A DNA stretch of 64,000 bases from Roseitalea porphyridii (lineage in GTDB: Bacteria > Pseudomonadota > Alphaproteobacteria > Rhizobiales > Rhizobiaceae), in NCBI RefSeq assembly GCF_004331955.1, contig NZ_CP036532.1:186001-250000 (forward strand), given 5' to 3'. Of the stretch, positions 8,896-18,877 are shown one piece after another. Position numbers and translations under genes: made by a program. Position 1 is the stretch's first letter. Each line of letters starts with the position of its first letter. The notes beneath the pieces are model-generated. The model was given only the letters and a program-made list of their open reading frames with translations. It made no database searches and was not told the origin of the DNA.

Positions 8896-10122
8896 ATGGA
8901 CTTTCAATCGCTGGGGCTTTCGCCCCGCCTCGTCGGCCGGCTCGAGACGCTCGGCCTCGTCGAACCCACACCGATCCAGGCTCAGGCCATCCCGCACGCC
9001 CTTGAAGGTCGCGACGTGATGGGCCTCGCCCAGACCGGTACCGGCAAGACCGCCGCCTTCGGTCTGCCGCTGTTGCAGGCGCTCGGCGCGATCGGCGTAA
9101 AGCCGGCGCCCAAGCGGCCCGTGGGCCTTGTGCTCGCGCCGACCCGCGAACTGGCCAAGCAGATTGCCGACACGCTGATCGGCTTTGCGCGCGGTTCGCA
9201 TCTCAAGGTCGCGCTCGTCGTCGGCGGTGCCTCGATGAACCGGCAGGCCGACGCCCTGCGCAAGGGACCCGATGTCCTGGTCGCCACCCCTGGCCGGCTG
9301 ATCGACCTGATCGAGCGCAAGGCGCTGTCGCTCGACGAAACCCGCTATCTCGTGCTCGACGAAGCCGACCAGATGCTCGACATGGGCTTCATCCACGCGC
9401 TCAAGCGCATCGCGCGGCTGTTGCCGGCCGAGCGGCAGACGATGCTGTTTTCGGCGACCATGCCGGCGCAGATCGAATCGCTGTCGCGCAGCTACCAGAG
9501 CGATCCGGTACGGGTCGAAGTGGCCCGTCCCGGCCTTGCCGTCGAGAAGATCGACCAGCAGGTTCATTTCGTCGGCCAGTCCGACAAGCTGGCCCTGCTC
9601 AAGTCGCTGCTCGCCGCCCACAAGGACGAGCGCTCGCTGGTCTTCGCGCGCACCAAGCACGGCGCCGAGCGGATGATGAAGCAGCTCGTCAAGGCCGGCT
9701 TCTCGGCCGGCTCGATCCACGGCAACAAGAGCCAGAACCAGCGCGAGCGGACGATCGCCCAGTTCCGTGACGGCCGCATCACCATTCTGGTGGCCACCGA
9801 CGTTGCCGCGCGCGGACTCGACATTGCCGGCGTCGGCCATGTCTACAATTACGACCTGCCGAATGTCGCCGAGAGCTATGTGCACCGGATCGGCCGCACC
9901 GCGCGCGCCGGCGCCGAGGGCCGGGCCGTGGCGTTCTGCTCGGCCGAGGAAGCGGCTTCGCTCAAGGCCATCGAGAAGGTGCTGCGCGCGTCGATCCCGG
10001 TCGCCGGCGGCAAACCGTGGACGAAGCCGGCCGAGGCCCGGGACAAGCCGAGACGCCCGTCGGGTGCCCGGCCGCGCCGGCGCGGCCAGCGCTCGCGCGG
10101 CGGCATGCGCGCCGCGGCCTGA
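8896..10122 (+). CDS. rhlE: DEAD-box ATP-dependent RNA helicase (RhlE-like)
   Basis: A 408-residue RNA helicase that unwinds short RNA duplexes, expected to act in ribosome assembly or mRNA turnover. Motifs are complete and in order: Q-motif GLVEPTPIQAQAIP, Walker A AQTGTGKTAAF, PTREL, TPGRL, DEAD as VLDEADQMLDMGF, SAT as FSATMPAQI, then VFARTKHGAE, ATDVAARGLDI and HRIGRTARAG. The C-terminal tail (about 30 residues) is basic and Arg-rich (RRPSGARPRRRGQRSRGG), a probable RNA-binding tail. The ATG at 8896 has an AGAAGGA ribosome site. It converges on gyrB, with a terminator in the 61-nt gap. Confidence 0.93.
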   Translation: MDFQSLGLSPRLVGRLETLGLVEPTPIQAQAIPHALEGRDVMGLAQTGTGKTAAFGLPLLQALGAIGVKPAPKRPVGLVLAPTRELAKQIADTLIGFARGSHLKVALVVGGASMNRQADALRKGPDVLVATPGRLIDLIERKALSLDETRYLVLDEADQMLDMGFIHALKRIARLLPAERQTMLFSATMPAQIESLSRSYQSDPVRVEVARPGLAVEKIDQQVHFVGQSDKLALLKSLLAAHKDERSLVFARTKHGAERMMKQLVKAGFSAGSIHGNKSQNQRERTIAQFRDGRITILVATDVAARGLDIAGVGHVYNYDLPNVAESYVHRIGRTARAGAEGRAVAFCSAEEAASLKAIEKVLRASIPVAGGKPWTKPAEARDKPRRPSGARPRRRGQRSRGGMRAAA

Positions 10123-10144
10123 TTTGGCCCGAACGACATGAAAG

Positions 10145-10181
10145 AAGGCCGGCCCCGGCGATGCCCAGTGGCCGGCCTTTT
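10145..10181. terminator. Bidirectional intrinsic terminator between rhlE and gyrB
   Basis: A perfect 10-bp inverted repeat (AAGGCCGGCC at 10145-10154 and GGCCGGCCTT at 10170-10179) encloses a 15-nt loop and is followed by T residues on the plus strand and preceded by A residues, which become T on the minus strand. It sits in the 61-nt gap between two convergent genes, so it can end both transcripts. Confidence 0.85.
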
Positions 10182-10183
10182 CG

Positions 10184-12814
<2,631 letters not shown>

Positions 12815-12898
12815 CTATCTTATTGTATTCATTGACTGTTTACCATCAGGTCAGCAGGATCACCCGATCGCTCATCAGAATGAGAGGTGTTTGAGACG

Positions 12899-13165
12899 AT
12901 GCATGGCGATCTGGAACGGCAGCTTGAAGGCTACGGCCTGACGACGGCGCACATTCTCTATCGCATGCCCGACCATCCGGGCATCCTTCAGACCTTCATC
13001 TGGCAGCATTACGATCTGGCGCCGAAATTCCCCGAGATGTACCGGTTCCTGGACTTTTGGGAGGAAAACCTGGACGGCCCGCTGCATTCGGTGCGCTACG
13101 TGCACAAGCGGATGATCAGCCCCGGCGAGTGGCGCAAGGTCGACGGCGAGATCATCCTGCACTGA
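12899..13165 (+). CDS. usg: Usg family protein of unknown function
   Basis: An 88-residue protein with the conserved core of the Usg family: LEGYGLTTAHILYRMPDHP, LQTFIWQHYDLAPKFPEM, FLDFWEENLDGPLHSVRY and GEWRKVDGEI. The family is widespread in alphaproteobacteria but has no assigned function. The ATG at 12899 follows GAGAGG; a GTG at 12887 would add four residues but overlaps the ribosome site. It stands alone, divergent from gyrB and convergent with a DUF2269 gene. Confidence 0.85.
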   Translation: MHGDLERQLEGYGLTTAHILYRMPDHPGILQTFIWQHYDLAPKFPEMYRFLDFWEENLDGPLHSVRYVHKRMISPGEWRKVDGEIILH

Positions 13166-13209
13166 GACCGTCGGCCCGACAGGCGCGGTCGTTCGATCGC
13201 TACGGCCGC

Positions 13210-13779
13210 TCAGGCGGCCCGCGCGGGGCGATCCTCGGCGACCGGTTCCGCCCGTGCGTTGCCTGCCGTGTCGACCGGCGCGGACCGGACGCGATGGCCC
13301 TGAACTGCCGGCTTGCGCGACAGGCGCGGGCGCCAGATGCCGAGCACGACGTTCGCCACCGACAGCGCCATCACCGTCCACAACGCCGCCCATTCGCTTG
13401 CGATCGCCTGCTGCAACAGGTCCTGGGCCGGCTCGCCATCGGCGATCCTCTGGGCGAGCGTCGCCGCGTGCTTGGCTTCGGCGGCGATCACCGTCAGCAC
13501 GCCCTTGAACATCAGGATGCCCATCGCCGCCTTCAGCAGGGCCCAGCCCTTGTCCATGAACGGCTTGTGAACGACCATCGACAGAAGGCCCGAGACCAGC
13601 GCGATCGCAAGCGAGGGCACCAGCACCCAGTCGCTGATGGTCTGGATCGACCGGCGCAGGTCGGCATAGGCCGCCGCCGTATCCTGCGGCGCGACGGCGA
13701 GCAGGATCATGTAGCAGGCGAGCCCGCCGATCAGCCCGCAGGCCGAGATCGTGTGAAGGATCTTCAGGGTCTTGCGCAT
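13210..13779 (-). CDS. DUF2269-like integral membrane protein
   Basis: A 189-residue inner-membrane protein with about four hydrophobic helices: ILHTISACGLIGGLACYMIL at the N-terminus, one near residues 50-70 (LVPSLAIALVSGLLSMVV), one around 80-100 and one near 130-150 (LWTVMALSVANVVLGIW), then a polar tail. The first-helix His (KILHTISACG) is typical of DUF2269, in which it may be a metal or haem ligand, though this is not shown. The ATG at 13779 has GGATAAGG just upstream. Function unknown. Confidence 0.7.
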   Translation of the reverse strand: MRKTLKILHTISACGLIGGLACYMILLAVAPQDTAAAYADLRRSIQTISDWVLVPSLAIALVSGLLSMVVHKPFMDKGWALLKAAMGILMFKGVLTVIAAEAKHAATLAQRIADGEPAQDLLQQAIASEWAALWTVMALSVANVVLGIWRPRLSRKPAVQGHRVRSAPVDTAGNARAEPVAEDRPARAA

Positions 13780-13831
13780 GACCTTATCCAAGCACGCGCG
13801 CGGTGGCCGGGCAAGCGGCAGGGCATCGCGT

Positions 13832-14188
13832 CTATCCGCTCCCGGGTTGCCAGAGTTCGATCGGATTGCCTTCGGGATCGTGGATGCGCGCGAAGCGGCC
13901 CACCTCTGGATGGGCGTCCCACTCGGCGCGGGTTTCGACGGCGATCCCCGCCTCTCGGAGCCTGGCGATCATCGCATCGAGATCGTCGACGCGCAGATTG
14001 AGCATCCATTGCCTGTCGGCGGCGAAATAGTCCGTTTCAGCGGCGAACGGCGCGAACACGGTCGGCCCGGCCTGCTGCGTCCAGACCGGCGCGCTGTCGA
14101 CGCCCAGATGTTCCGCATACCAGGTCTTGAGCCAATCGGGATCGCGCGCCCGGAAGAAGAAACCGCCAATGCCCGTCACCTGCGCCAT
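13832..14188 (-). CDS. VOC-family (glyoxalase/bleomycin-resistance fold) protein
   Basis: A 118-residue single-domain VOC protein. It starts MAQVTGIGGFFFRARDPDWLKTWY in two beta-alpha units, and ends RFARIHDPEGNPIELWQP, which carries the usual metal-ligand Glu. Length and motif order fit stand-alone glyoxalase I-like proteins that act as dimers. Substrate unknown. The ATG at 14188 was chosen because the domain begins there; the upstream frame is rich in Arg and lacks domain features. It is divergent from the thioesterase gene. Confidence 0.85.
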   Translation of the reverse strand: MAQVTGIGGFFFRARDPDWLKTWYAEHLGVDSAPVWTQQAGPTVFAPFAAETDYFAADRQWMLNLRVDDLDAMIARLREAGIAVETRAEWDAHPEVGRFARIHDPEGNPIELWQPGSG

Positions 14189-14292
14189 GAGCCATCCTCG
14201 TCCACACCGATGCGCCATGCTGCGCCGTTCGCGCCGTCTGCGCAATCGGATCGTAGCCATGCGCCGAAGTCACCAGTCCGGTCGGGCACGGC

Positions 14293-14321
14293 TTGTCTTT
14301 CCGTTTACGTAAAGGTTAGAT
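14293..14321 (+). promoter_or_regulatory. Promoter of the thioesterase gene with a palindrome in its spacer
   Basis: TTGTCT at 14293-14298 and TTAGAT at 14316-14321 are separated by 17 nt. The spacer contains the perfect palindrome TTTACGTAAA (14304-14313), ideally placed for a repressor or a MerR-type activator. The thioesterase GTG follows 27 nt after the -10. The regulator is not known. Confidence 0.5.
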
Positions 14322-14347
14322 ATGGTCGGACCACGGAGGGCCGACCG

Positions 14348-14845
14348 GTGAACCTCATCTTCCGCATGATCTGGCTATTCGCCACCGCCTGGCGGCGCCC
14401 CGCCGCTGGCATGCTCGATGAAACGCGGATCGCGCTGCGCGTGCTGCCGAGCGATCTCGACACCAACATGCACATGAACAATGGCCGCTACCTGACCATC
14501 ATGGATCTCGGCCGGGTCGACATGATCATCCGCACGGGCATGTGGCGGCTTGTGCGCGAGCGCAAATGGTATCCGGTGCTTGGCGGCGCGCAGATCAGCT
14601 TCCGGCGGCCTCTCGACCCCTTCCAGCGCTACGAACTGACGACCCGGGTCATGGGCTGGGACGAAAAGTGGATCTTCATGGAACAGAGGTTCGAGGTGGC
14701 CGGCACCGTGCATGCGCGCGCCGTGGTCAAGTCGCTGTTCCTGAAGGGGCGCGACAAGGTGCCGACGAGCGAGATCGCCCGCGCCATGGGTCATGAGGGC
14801 GATCCGCCTGCAATGGACGGAGAATTGATCGCGGCGCTGGGGTAG
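14348..14845 (+). CDS. Hotdog-fold acyl-CoA thioesterase family protein
   Basis: A 165-residue protein of the THEM6-like thioesterase group. The diagnostic element is DLDTNMHMNNGRYLTIMDLGR, split here around the conserved Asp-x-x-x-His-x-N, followed by GGAQISFRRPLDPFQRYEL and EKWIFMEQRFEVAGTVHARAV. Such proteins hydrolyse acyl-CoA or acyl-ACP thioesters; the substrate is unknown. I chose the GTG at 14348, since GGAGGG lies 9 nt upstream and the fold begins with the following hydrophobic helix. A much longer open frame upstream is antisense to the VOC gene and was discarded. The next gene (AlkD-like) starts 25 nt downstream, probably on the same transcript. Confidence 0.85.
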   Translation: MNLIFRMIWLFATAWRRPAAGMLDETRIALRVLPSDLDTNMHMNNGRYLTIMDLGRVDMIIRTGMWRLVRERKWYPVLGGAQISFRRPLDPFQRYELTTRVMGWDEKWIFMEQRFEVAGTVHARAVVKSLFLKGRDKVPTSEIARAMGHEGDPPAMDGELIAALG

Positions 14846-14870
14846 GGTTGCCGCGCTGGGAGGATGGCCG

Positions 14871-15557
14871 GTGACCGTAGACGAGGTTCTGCAATGGCTG
14901 GAGACGAACGGCACGCCCGAGGGCGTTGCCTCCATGGCCCGCTTCAACATTCCGGTCGACAATGCCTACGGCATCGGCATGGCGCCCCTCAGAGCCATGG
15001 CGAAACGGATCGGGACCGATCATGGGTTGGCCATGGCGCTGTGGGACGCCGGTCGCTACGAGGCGCGCATCCTGGCCGCCGAAATCGCCGATCCGCGCCT
15101 GCTCGATGCGGCGACGATGGACCGCTGGGCCACCGACTTCGACAGTTGGGCGCTCTGCGATCACACTTGCCTCGCGCTGTTCGACCGGACGCCCCACGCC
15201 TGGGAGAAGGTGCATGAGTGGGCGCCGCGCAAGGAAGAGTTCGTCCGTCGCGCCGCCTACGCGCTGATCTGGGCGCTTTCCGTGCACGACAAGAAGGCAG
15301 ATGATGCGGTCTTCTTGGAGGCGCTGGATCTCATCGGCCATGCTCCGGCGGACGATCGGCCGCTCGTCAGGAAGGCGATCGACATGGCGCTGCGCGCCGT
15401 CGGCAAGCGCAACCCGAACCTCAACGCCGCTGCCCGCCGCACATGCGCGCGCCTGATGGCGGCGCCTGACCCGTCACGCCAGTGGATCGGCCGGCATGCG
15501 CTGCGCGAACTGGAAAGCGACAAGGTCCAGGCGCGGCTCGCCCGAAGGAAGGCCTGA
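14871..15557 (+). CDS. AlkD-like DNA alkylation repair protein (HEAT-like repeats)
   Basis: A 228-residue helical-repeat protein of the DNA alkylation repair family, whose AlkD members excise positively charged alkylated bases without base flipping. Visible features: IPVDNAYGIGMAPLRAMAKR, the pattern WDAGRYEARILAAEIADP, DFDSWALCDHTCLALF with the catalytic-region Asp/Trp, and RRAAYALIWALSVHD. The GTG start at 14871 has GGGAGGA upstream. It follows the thioesterase by 25 nt. The window also carries alkB, so two direct-reversal or excision functions for alkylated DNA are present but unlinked. Confidence 0.85.
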   Translation: MTVDEVLQWLETNGTPEGVASMARFNIPVDNAYGIGMAPLRAMAKRIGTDHGLAMALWDAGRYEARILAAEIADPRLLDAATMDRWATDFDSWALCDHTCLALFDRTPHAWEKVHEWAPRKEEFVRRAAYALIWALSVHDKKADDAVFLEALDLIGHAPADDRPLVRKAIDMALRAVGKRNPNLNAAARRTCARLMAAPDPSRQWIGRHALRELESDKVQARLARRKA

Positions 15558-15583
15558 TCCCGGTCCGGCCCGACGCCGCGCGC

Positions 15584-16627
15584 CTACATCGGGATCGGCC
15601 AGCGGCGGTGCACCTGCGCGATGTCCTCGAGCACCGCATCGTCGAGCGTCACGGCGGCGGCGTCGATGCAGGTCTTGAGCTGGTCCATCGAGGTCGCGCC
15701 GATGATCACCGAGGTGAGGAACGGCCGCGTCAGGCAGAAAGCGAGCGCCATCTGTGCCGGATCGAGCCCGTGCTTGCGGGCCACGTCCAGATACTGGCCG
15801 AGCGCCGGCTCCAGATAGTCCGTCATCCGCCCGCCCATCGATTCGTTGATCGACCGGCGCGAGCCTTCGGGAATCTTGCCGTCTTCATATTTGCCGGACA
15901 GCAGGCCGGCGGCCAGCGACGAATAGGACAGCAGGCCGACATCTTCGTGATGGCTCAGTTCGGCGAAGTCGGTGTCGAAGATGCGGTGCAGCAAGGAATA
16001 TTCGTTCTGGATCGACTGTACCCGGGGCCACCCCTTCGCCTCGGCGAGACGCAGATATTGCGCCGTACCCCAGACCGTCTCGTTGGAAAGGCCGAAATGT
16101 CCGATCTTGCCTTCCCTGACCAGCGCATCGGCTGTCTCGAGGATCTCCGCGACGTCGTCGAGCGCCTTCGCGGTGTCCTGCTTTTCCGGTGCATAGGTCC
16201 AGGTCTGCCGGAAATGGTAGGAGCCACGGTTCGGCCAGTGGATCTGGTAAAGGTCGATATGGTCGGTCTGCAGTCGCTTGAGCGAGCGCTCGCACGCCTT
16301 GCGCATCTTCTCGGCGTCGATCGGCCGCCCCTCGTCGACGCCGTGACCGCCCGGTCCGAGAACCTTTGTCGCCAGAACGATCTTGTCCCGGCGACCGCCC
16401 TCGGCGAGCCAGGTTCCGATGATCTCCTCGGTGCGGCCGGCGGTCTCCGTCCTGAACGGCGTGGTCGGATACATTTCCGCCGTGTCGAAGAAATTGATGC
16501 CCGCCTCGAGCGCGTAGCTCATCTGCTCGTGCGCTTCCTCCTCGCTGTTCTGCGAGCCCCAGGTCATCGTGCCAAGGCACAGTTCGGACACGTCGAGGCC
16601 GGTACGGCCCAACTTGCGCATTTTCAT
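15584..16627 (-). CDS. Aldo/keto reductase (Tas-like)
   Basis: A 347-residue NADPH-dependent (beta/alpha)8-barrel oxidoreductase. The catalytic tetrad is visible: Asp and Tyr in FFDTAEMYP, Lys in IVLATKVLG and His in YQIHWPNR. The phosphate-binding C-terminal segment is SVIIGATSMDQLKTC. The pattern GRTGLDVSELCLGTMTWG and the long insert after IHWPNRGSYHF are those of the E. coli Tas group. Physiological substrate unknown. It converges on the AlkD-like gene and is divergent from the GST gene 57 nt away. Confidence 0.93.
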   Translation of the reverse strand: MKMRKLGRTGLDVSELCLGTMTWGSQNSEEEAHEQMSYALEAGINFFDTAEMYPTTPFRTETAGRTEEIIGTWLAEGGRRDKIVLATKVLGPGGHGVDEGRPIDAEKMRKACERSLKRLQTDHIDLYQIHWPNRGSYHFRQTWTYAPEKQDTAKALDDVAEILETADALVREGKIGHFGLSNETVWGTAQYLRLAEAKGWPRVQSIQNEYSLLHRIFDTDFAELSHHEDVGLLSYSSLAAGLLSGKYEDGKIPEGSRRSINESMGGRMTDYLEPALGQYLDVARKHGLDPAQMALAFCLTRPFLTSVIIGATSMDQLKTCIDAAAVTLDDAVLEDIAQVHRRWPIPM

Positions 16628-16684
16628 GGTCGTCCCCAGATGGATGGCTGATTGCCGCGATGAGACGTCGAAGATAGAGGTGCG

Positions 16685-17365
16685 ATGGCGACCGTTCCAC
16701 CCATTGTCTACTCTTTTCGCCGCTGCCCCTATGCCATGCGGGCGCGGCTTGCGCTGGCGGCCGCCGGTCAGACGGTCGAACTCCGCGAGGTGATCCTGCG
16801 CGACAAGCCCACCGCAATGATCGCGGCCTCGCCGAAAGCGACCGTGCCGGTCCTCGTTCTGCCCGACGGCACGGTGATCGATGAAAGCCTCGACATCATG
16901 CGCTGGGCGCTCGATCGCAACGACCCCGAAGGCTGGTGGCCCGATGACGTGGGCCTGCGGGCCGAGATCGACGCGCTGATCGCCGCCAATGACGGCGCGT
17001 TCAAGAACGCGCTCGATCGCTACAAATATCCGGATCGGTTCGAGAGCGAAACGATCGATGGCAGGGAGCAGCGAGACGTGGCGGGTGCCTACCTTGTGTC
17101 TTTGGACCGACGACTGGGCGACGGCGGATGGCTTGTCGGCGGCCGTCCGAGCCTGGCCGATTACGCGATCGTGCCCTTCGTGCGCCAGTTCGCCCATGTC
17201 GACCGGTCCTGGTTCGACGCGCAGTCGTGGCCGAACCTGATCGCCCGGCTCGACCGGTTCCTCGTCTCGGAGCGCTTTGCGACGATCATGGTCCGGCACA
17301 AGCAATGGAAGAACGGCGATCCGGTCACGCTGTTTCCCGGCCCTGCGGCCGAACGCGCCCTTTGA
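16685..17365 (+). CDS. Glutathione S-transferase family protein
   Basis: A 226-residue protein with an N-terminal thioredoxin-fold domain starting PPIVYSFRRCPYAMRARLAL, where the CPYA motif gives a Cys-type active site, like omega GSTs and glutaredoxins. The cis-Pro motif is ATVPVLVLPDG, then IDESLDIMRWAL; the C-terminal helical domain has LVGGRPSLADYAIVPFVRQF. Enzymes of this type reduce or conjugate small molecules with glutathione. A P450 gene follows 51 nt downstream on the same strand; co-transcription is plausible. Confidence 0.88.
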   Translation: MATVPPIVYSFRRCPYAMRARLALAAAGQTVELREVILRDKPTAMIAASPKATVPVLVLPDGTVIDESLDIMRWALDRNDPEGWWPDDVGLRAEIDALIAANDGAFKNALDRYKYPDRFESETIDGREQRDVAGAYLVSLDRRLGDGGWLVGGRPSLADYAIVPFVRQFAHVDRSWFDAQSWPNLIARLDRFLVSERFATIMVRHKQWKNGDPVTLFPGPAAERAL

Positions 17366-17416
17366 CCGCACCGTCTCTTCGCCCATATTGGCTTTGAGCC
17401 AGGGAGCGCGATCGCC

Positions 17417-18805
17417 ATGGACGCCACGCCGCAGCCTTTCATTCCGCCCCATCCGGTGCCACGCACCCATGTCCCGTCGCGGCTGGAGGTCGTGCGCACG
17501 GTGATGCGCAATCCGATCGAGCTGTGGGGCGAGCCGTCCTACACGCGCACCCACATCCTCGCGCGTTTCCTCAACGAGACGACGCTGATCTGCAACCATC
17601 CCGAGCTGATCCGGCACGTGCTCGTCGACAACCAGAAGAACTTCCGCATGGCGCGGGTCCGCCAGCTCATCCTTCGGCCGATCCTGCGCGACGGGCTGCT
17701 GACGGCCGAAGGCGAGACGTGGCGGCGTTCGCGCAAGGCCATGGCCCCGGTCTTCACGCCGCGGCACATCAAGGGCTTCGCCAACATGATGAAGTCACGT
17801 GCCGACGATTTTCTTGATCGGTACCGGAACCGTAACGAACAGGTGCGCGACGTCGCCGTCGACATGACGGAGCTGACCTACGAAATCCTCGCCTACACGC
17901 TGTTCTCCGACGAGGTGGTGACCGCGGGCGTCGACTTCGCCGACGATGTCGACCGGCTCCTTTCGACGATGGGCCGTGTCGATCCGCTCGATCTGCTCAA
18001 GGCCCCCGAATGGCTTCCGCGCCTTCAACGGGTCAGGGGACGCGCGACGCTCGCCAAGTTCCGCAAGGTGGTGCGCGACACGATGGACGCGCGCCGCGCC
18101 AAGCGACACGAGAGCCCCGACGCGGTGAAGAACGACTTCCTGACGCTTCTGCTCGATGCCGAAGGGCCGGACGGACTGACCGCCGACGAGATCGAGGACA
18201 ATCTGATCACCTTCATCGGGGCCGGCCACGAGACCACCGCGCGGGCGTTGGGCTGGACGCTCTACCTGCTGGCCAATGCGCCGCACGAACGGGCGCTGGT
18301 CGAAGAGGAGATCGCGCAGGTTCTGGCGGACGGTCCGCCGCCGGTCGAATGGCTCGAGAAGATGCCGAAGACGCGCGCGGCCTTCGAGGAGGCGATGCGG
18401 CTCTATCCGCCCGCACCGTCGATCAATCGCATGGCCGTCGAGGACGAAACGATCACGCTGAAGGACGGGACGCGGATCGACATCGAGGCCGGGACGACGG
18501 TGCTCGTGATGCCTTGGGTCCTGCATCGCCATCGCTTGTACTGGGACAATCCGAACGCCTTCATGCCCGCCCGGTTCTGGCCGGAGAATCGCGATCGCAT
18601 AGACCGGTTCCAGTATCTGCCGTTCGGCGTCGGCCCGCGCATCTGCATCGGTGCGACCTTTGCATTGCAGGAAGCGGTGATCGCGCTGGCATTGATGCTG
18701 AACGAATTCCGTTTCGAGCCGACACCCGGCCTTGCGCCATGGCCGGTGCAGCGTCTGACCGTGCAGGCCCAGAACGGCCTGCCGATGAGGATCACCCGGC
18801 GATAG
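17417..18805 (+). CDS. Cytochrome P450
   Basis: A 462-residue haem mono-oxygenase. The I-helix oxygen-activation motif is FIGAGHETTARAL, the K-helix ExxR is in FEEAMRLYPPAP, and the haem-ligand loop is FGVGPRICIGATF with the axial Cys at about residue 410. The length and the absence of a membrane anchor fit a soluble bacterial class I P450. No ferredoxin or ferredoxin reductase gene is adjacent, so electron partners must be elsewhere. The ATG at 17417 follows GGGAG. Substrate unknown. Confidence 0.95.
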   Translation: MDATPQPFIPPHPVPRTHVPSRLEVVRTVMRNPIELWGEPSYTRTHILARFLNETTLICNHPELIRHVLVDNQKNFRMARVRQLILRPILRDGLLTAEGETWRRSRKAMAPVFTPRHIKGFANMMKSRADDFLDRYRNRNEQVRDVAVDMTELTYEILAYTLFSDEVVTAGVDFADDVDRLLSTMGRVDPLDLLKAPEWLPRLQRVRGRATLAKFRKVVRDTMDARRAKRHESPDAVKNDFLTLLLDAEGPDGLTADEIEDNLITFIGAGHETTARALGWTLYLLANAPHERALVEEEIAQVLADGPPPVEWLEKMPKTRAAFEEAMRLYPPAPSINRMAVEDETITLKDGTRIDIEAGTTVLVMPWVLHRHRLYWDNPNAFMPARFWPENRDRIDRFQYLPFGVGPRICIGATFALQEAVIALALMLNEFRFEPTPGLAPWPVQRLTVQAQNGLPMRITRR

Positions 18806-18877
18806 CGGCGGCGCGGCGGGCTTTGCGGCCGACCTGGCGACTGCTAGAAGCGCTGATCGACCACCATCGGCACGCAC

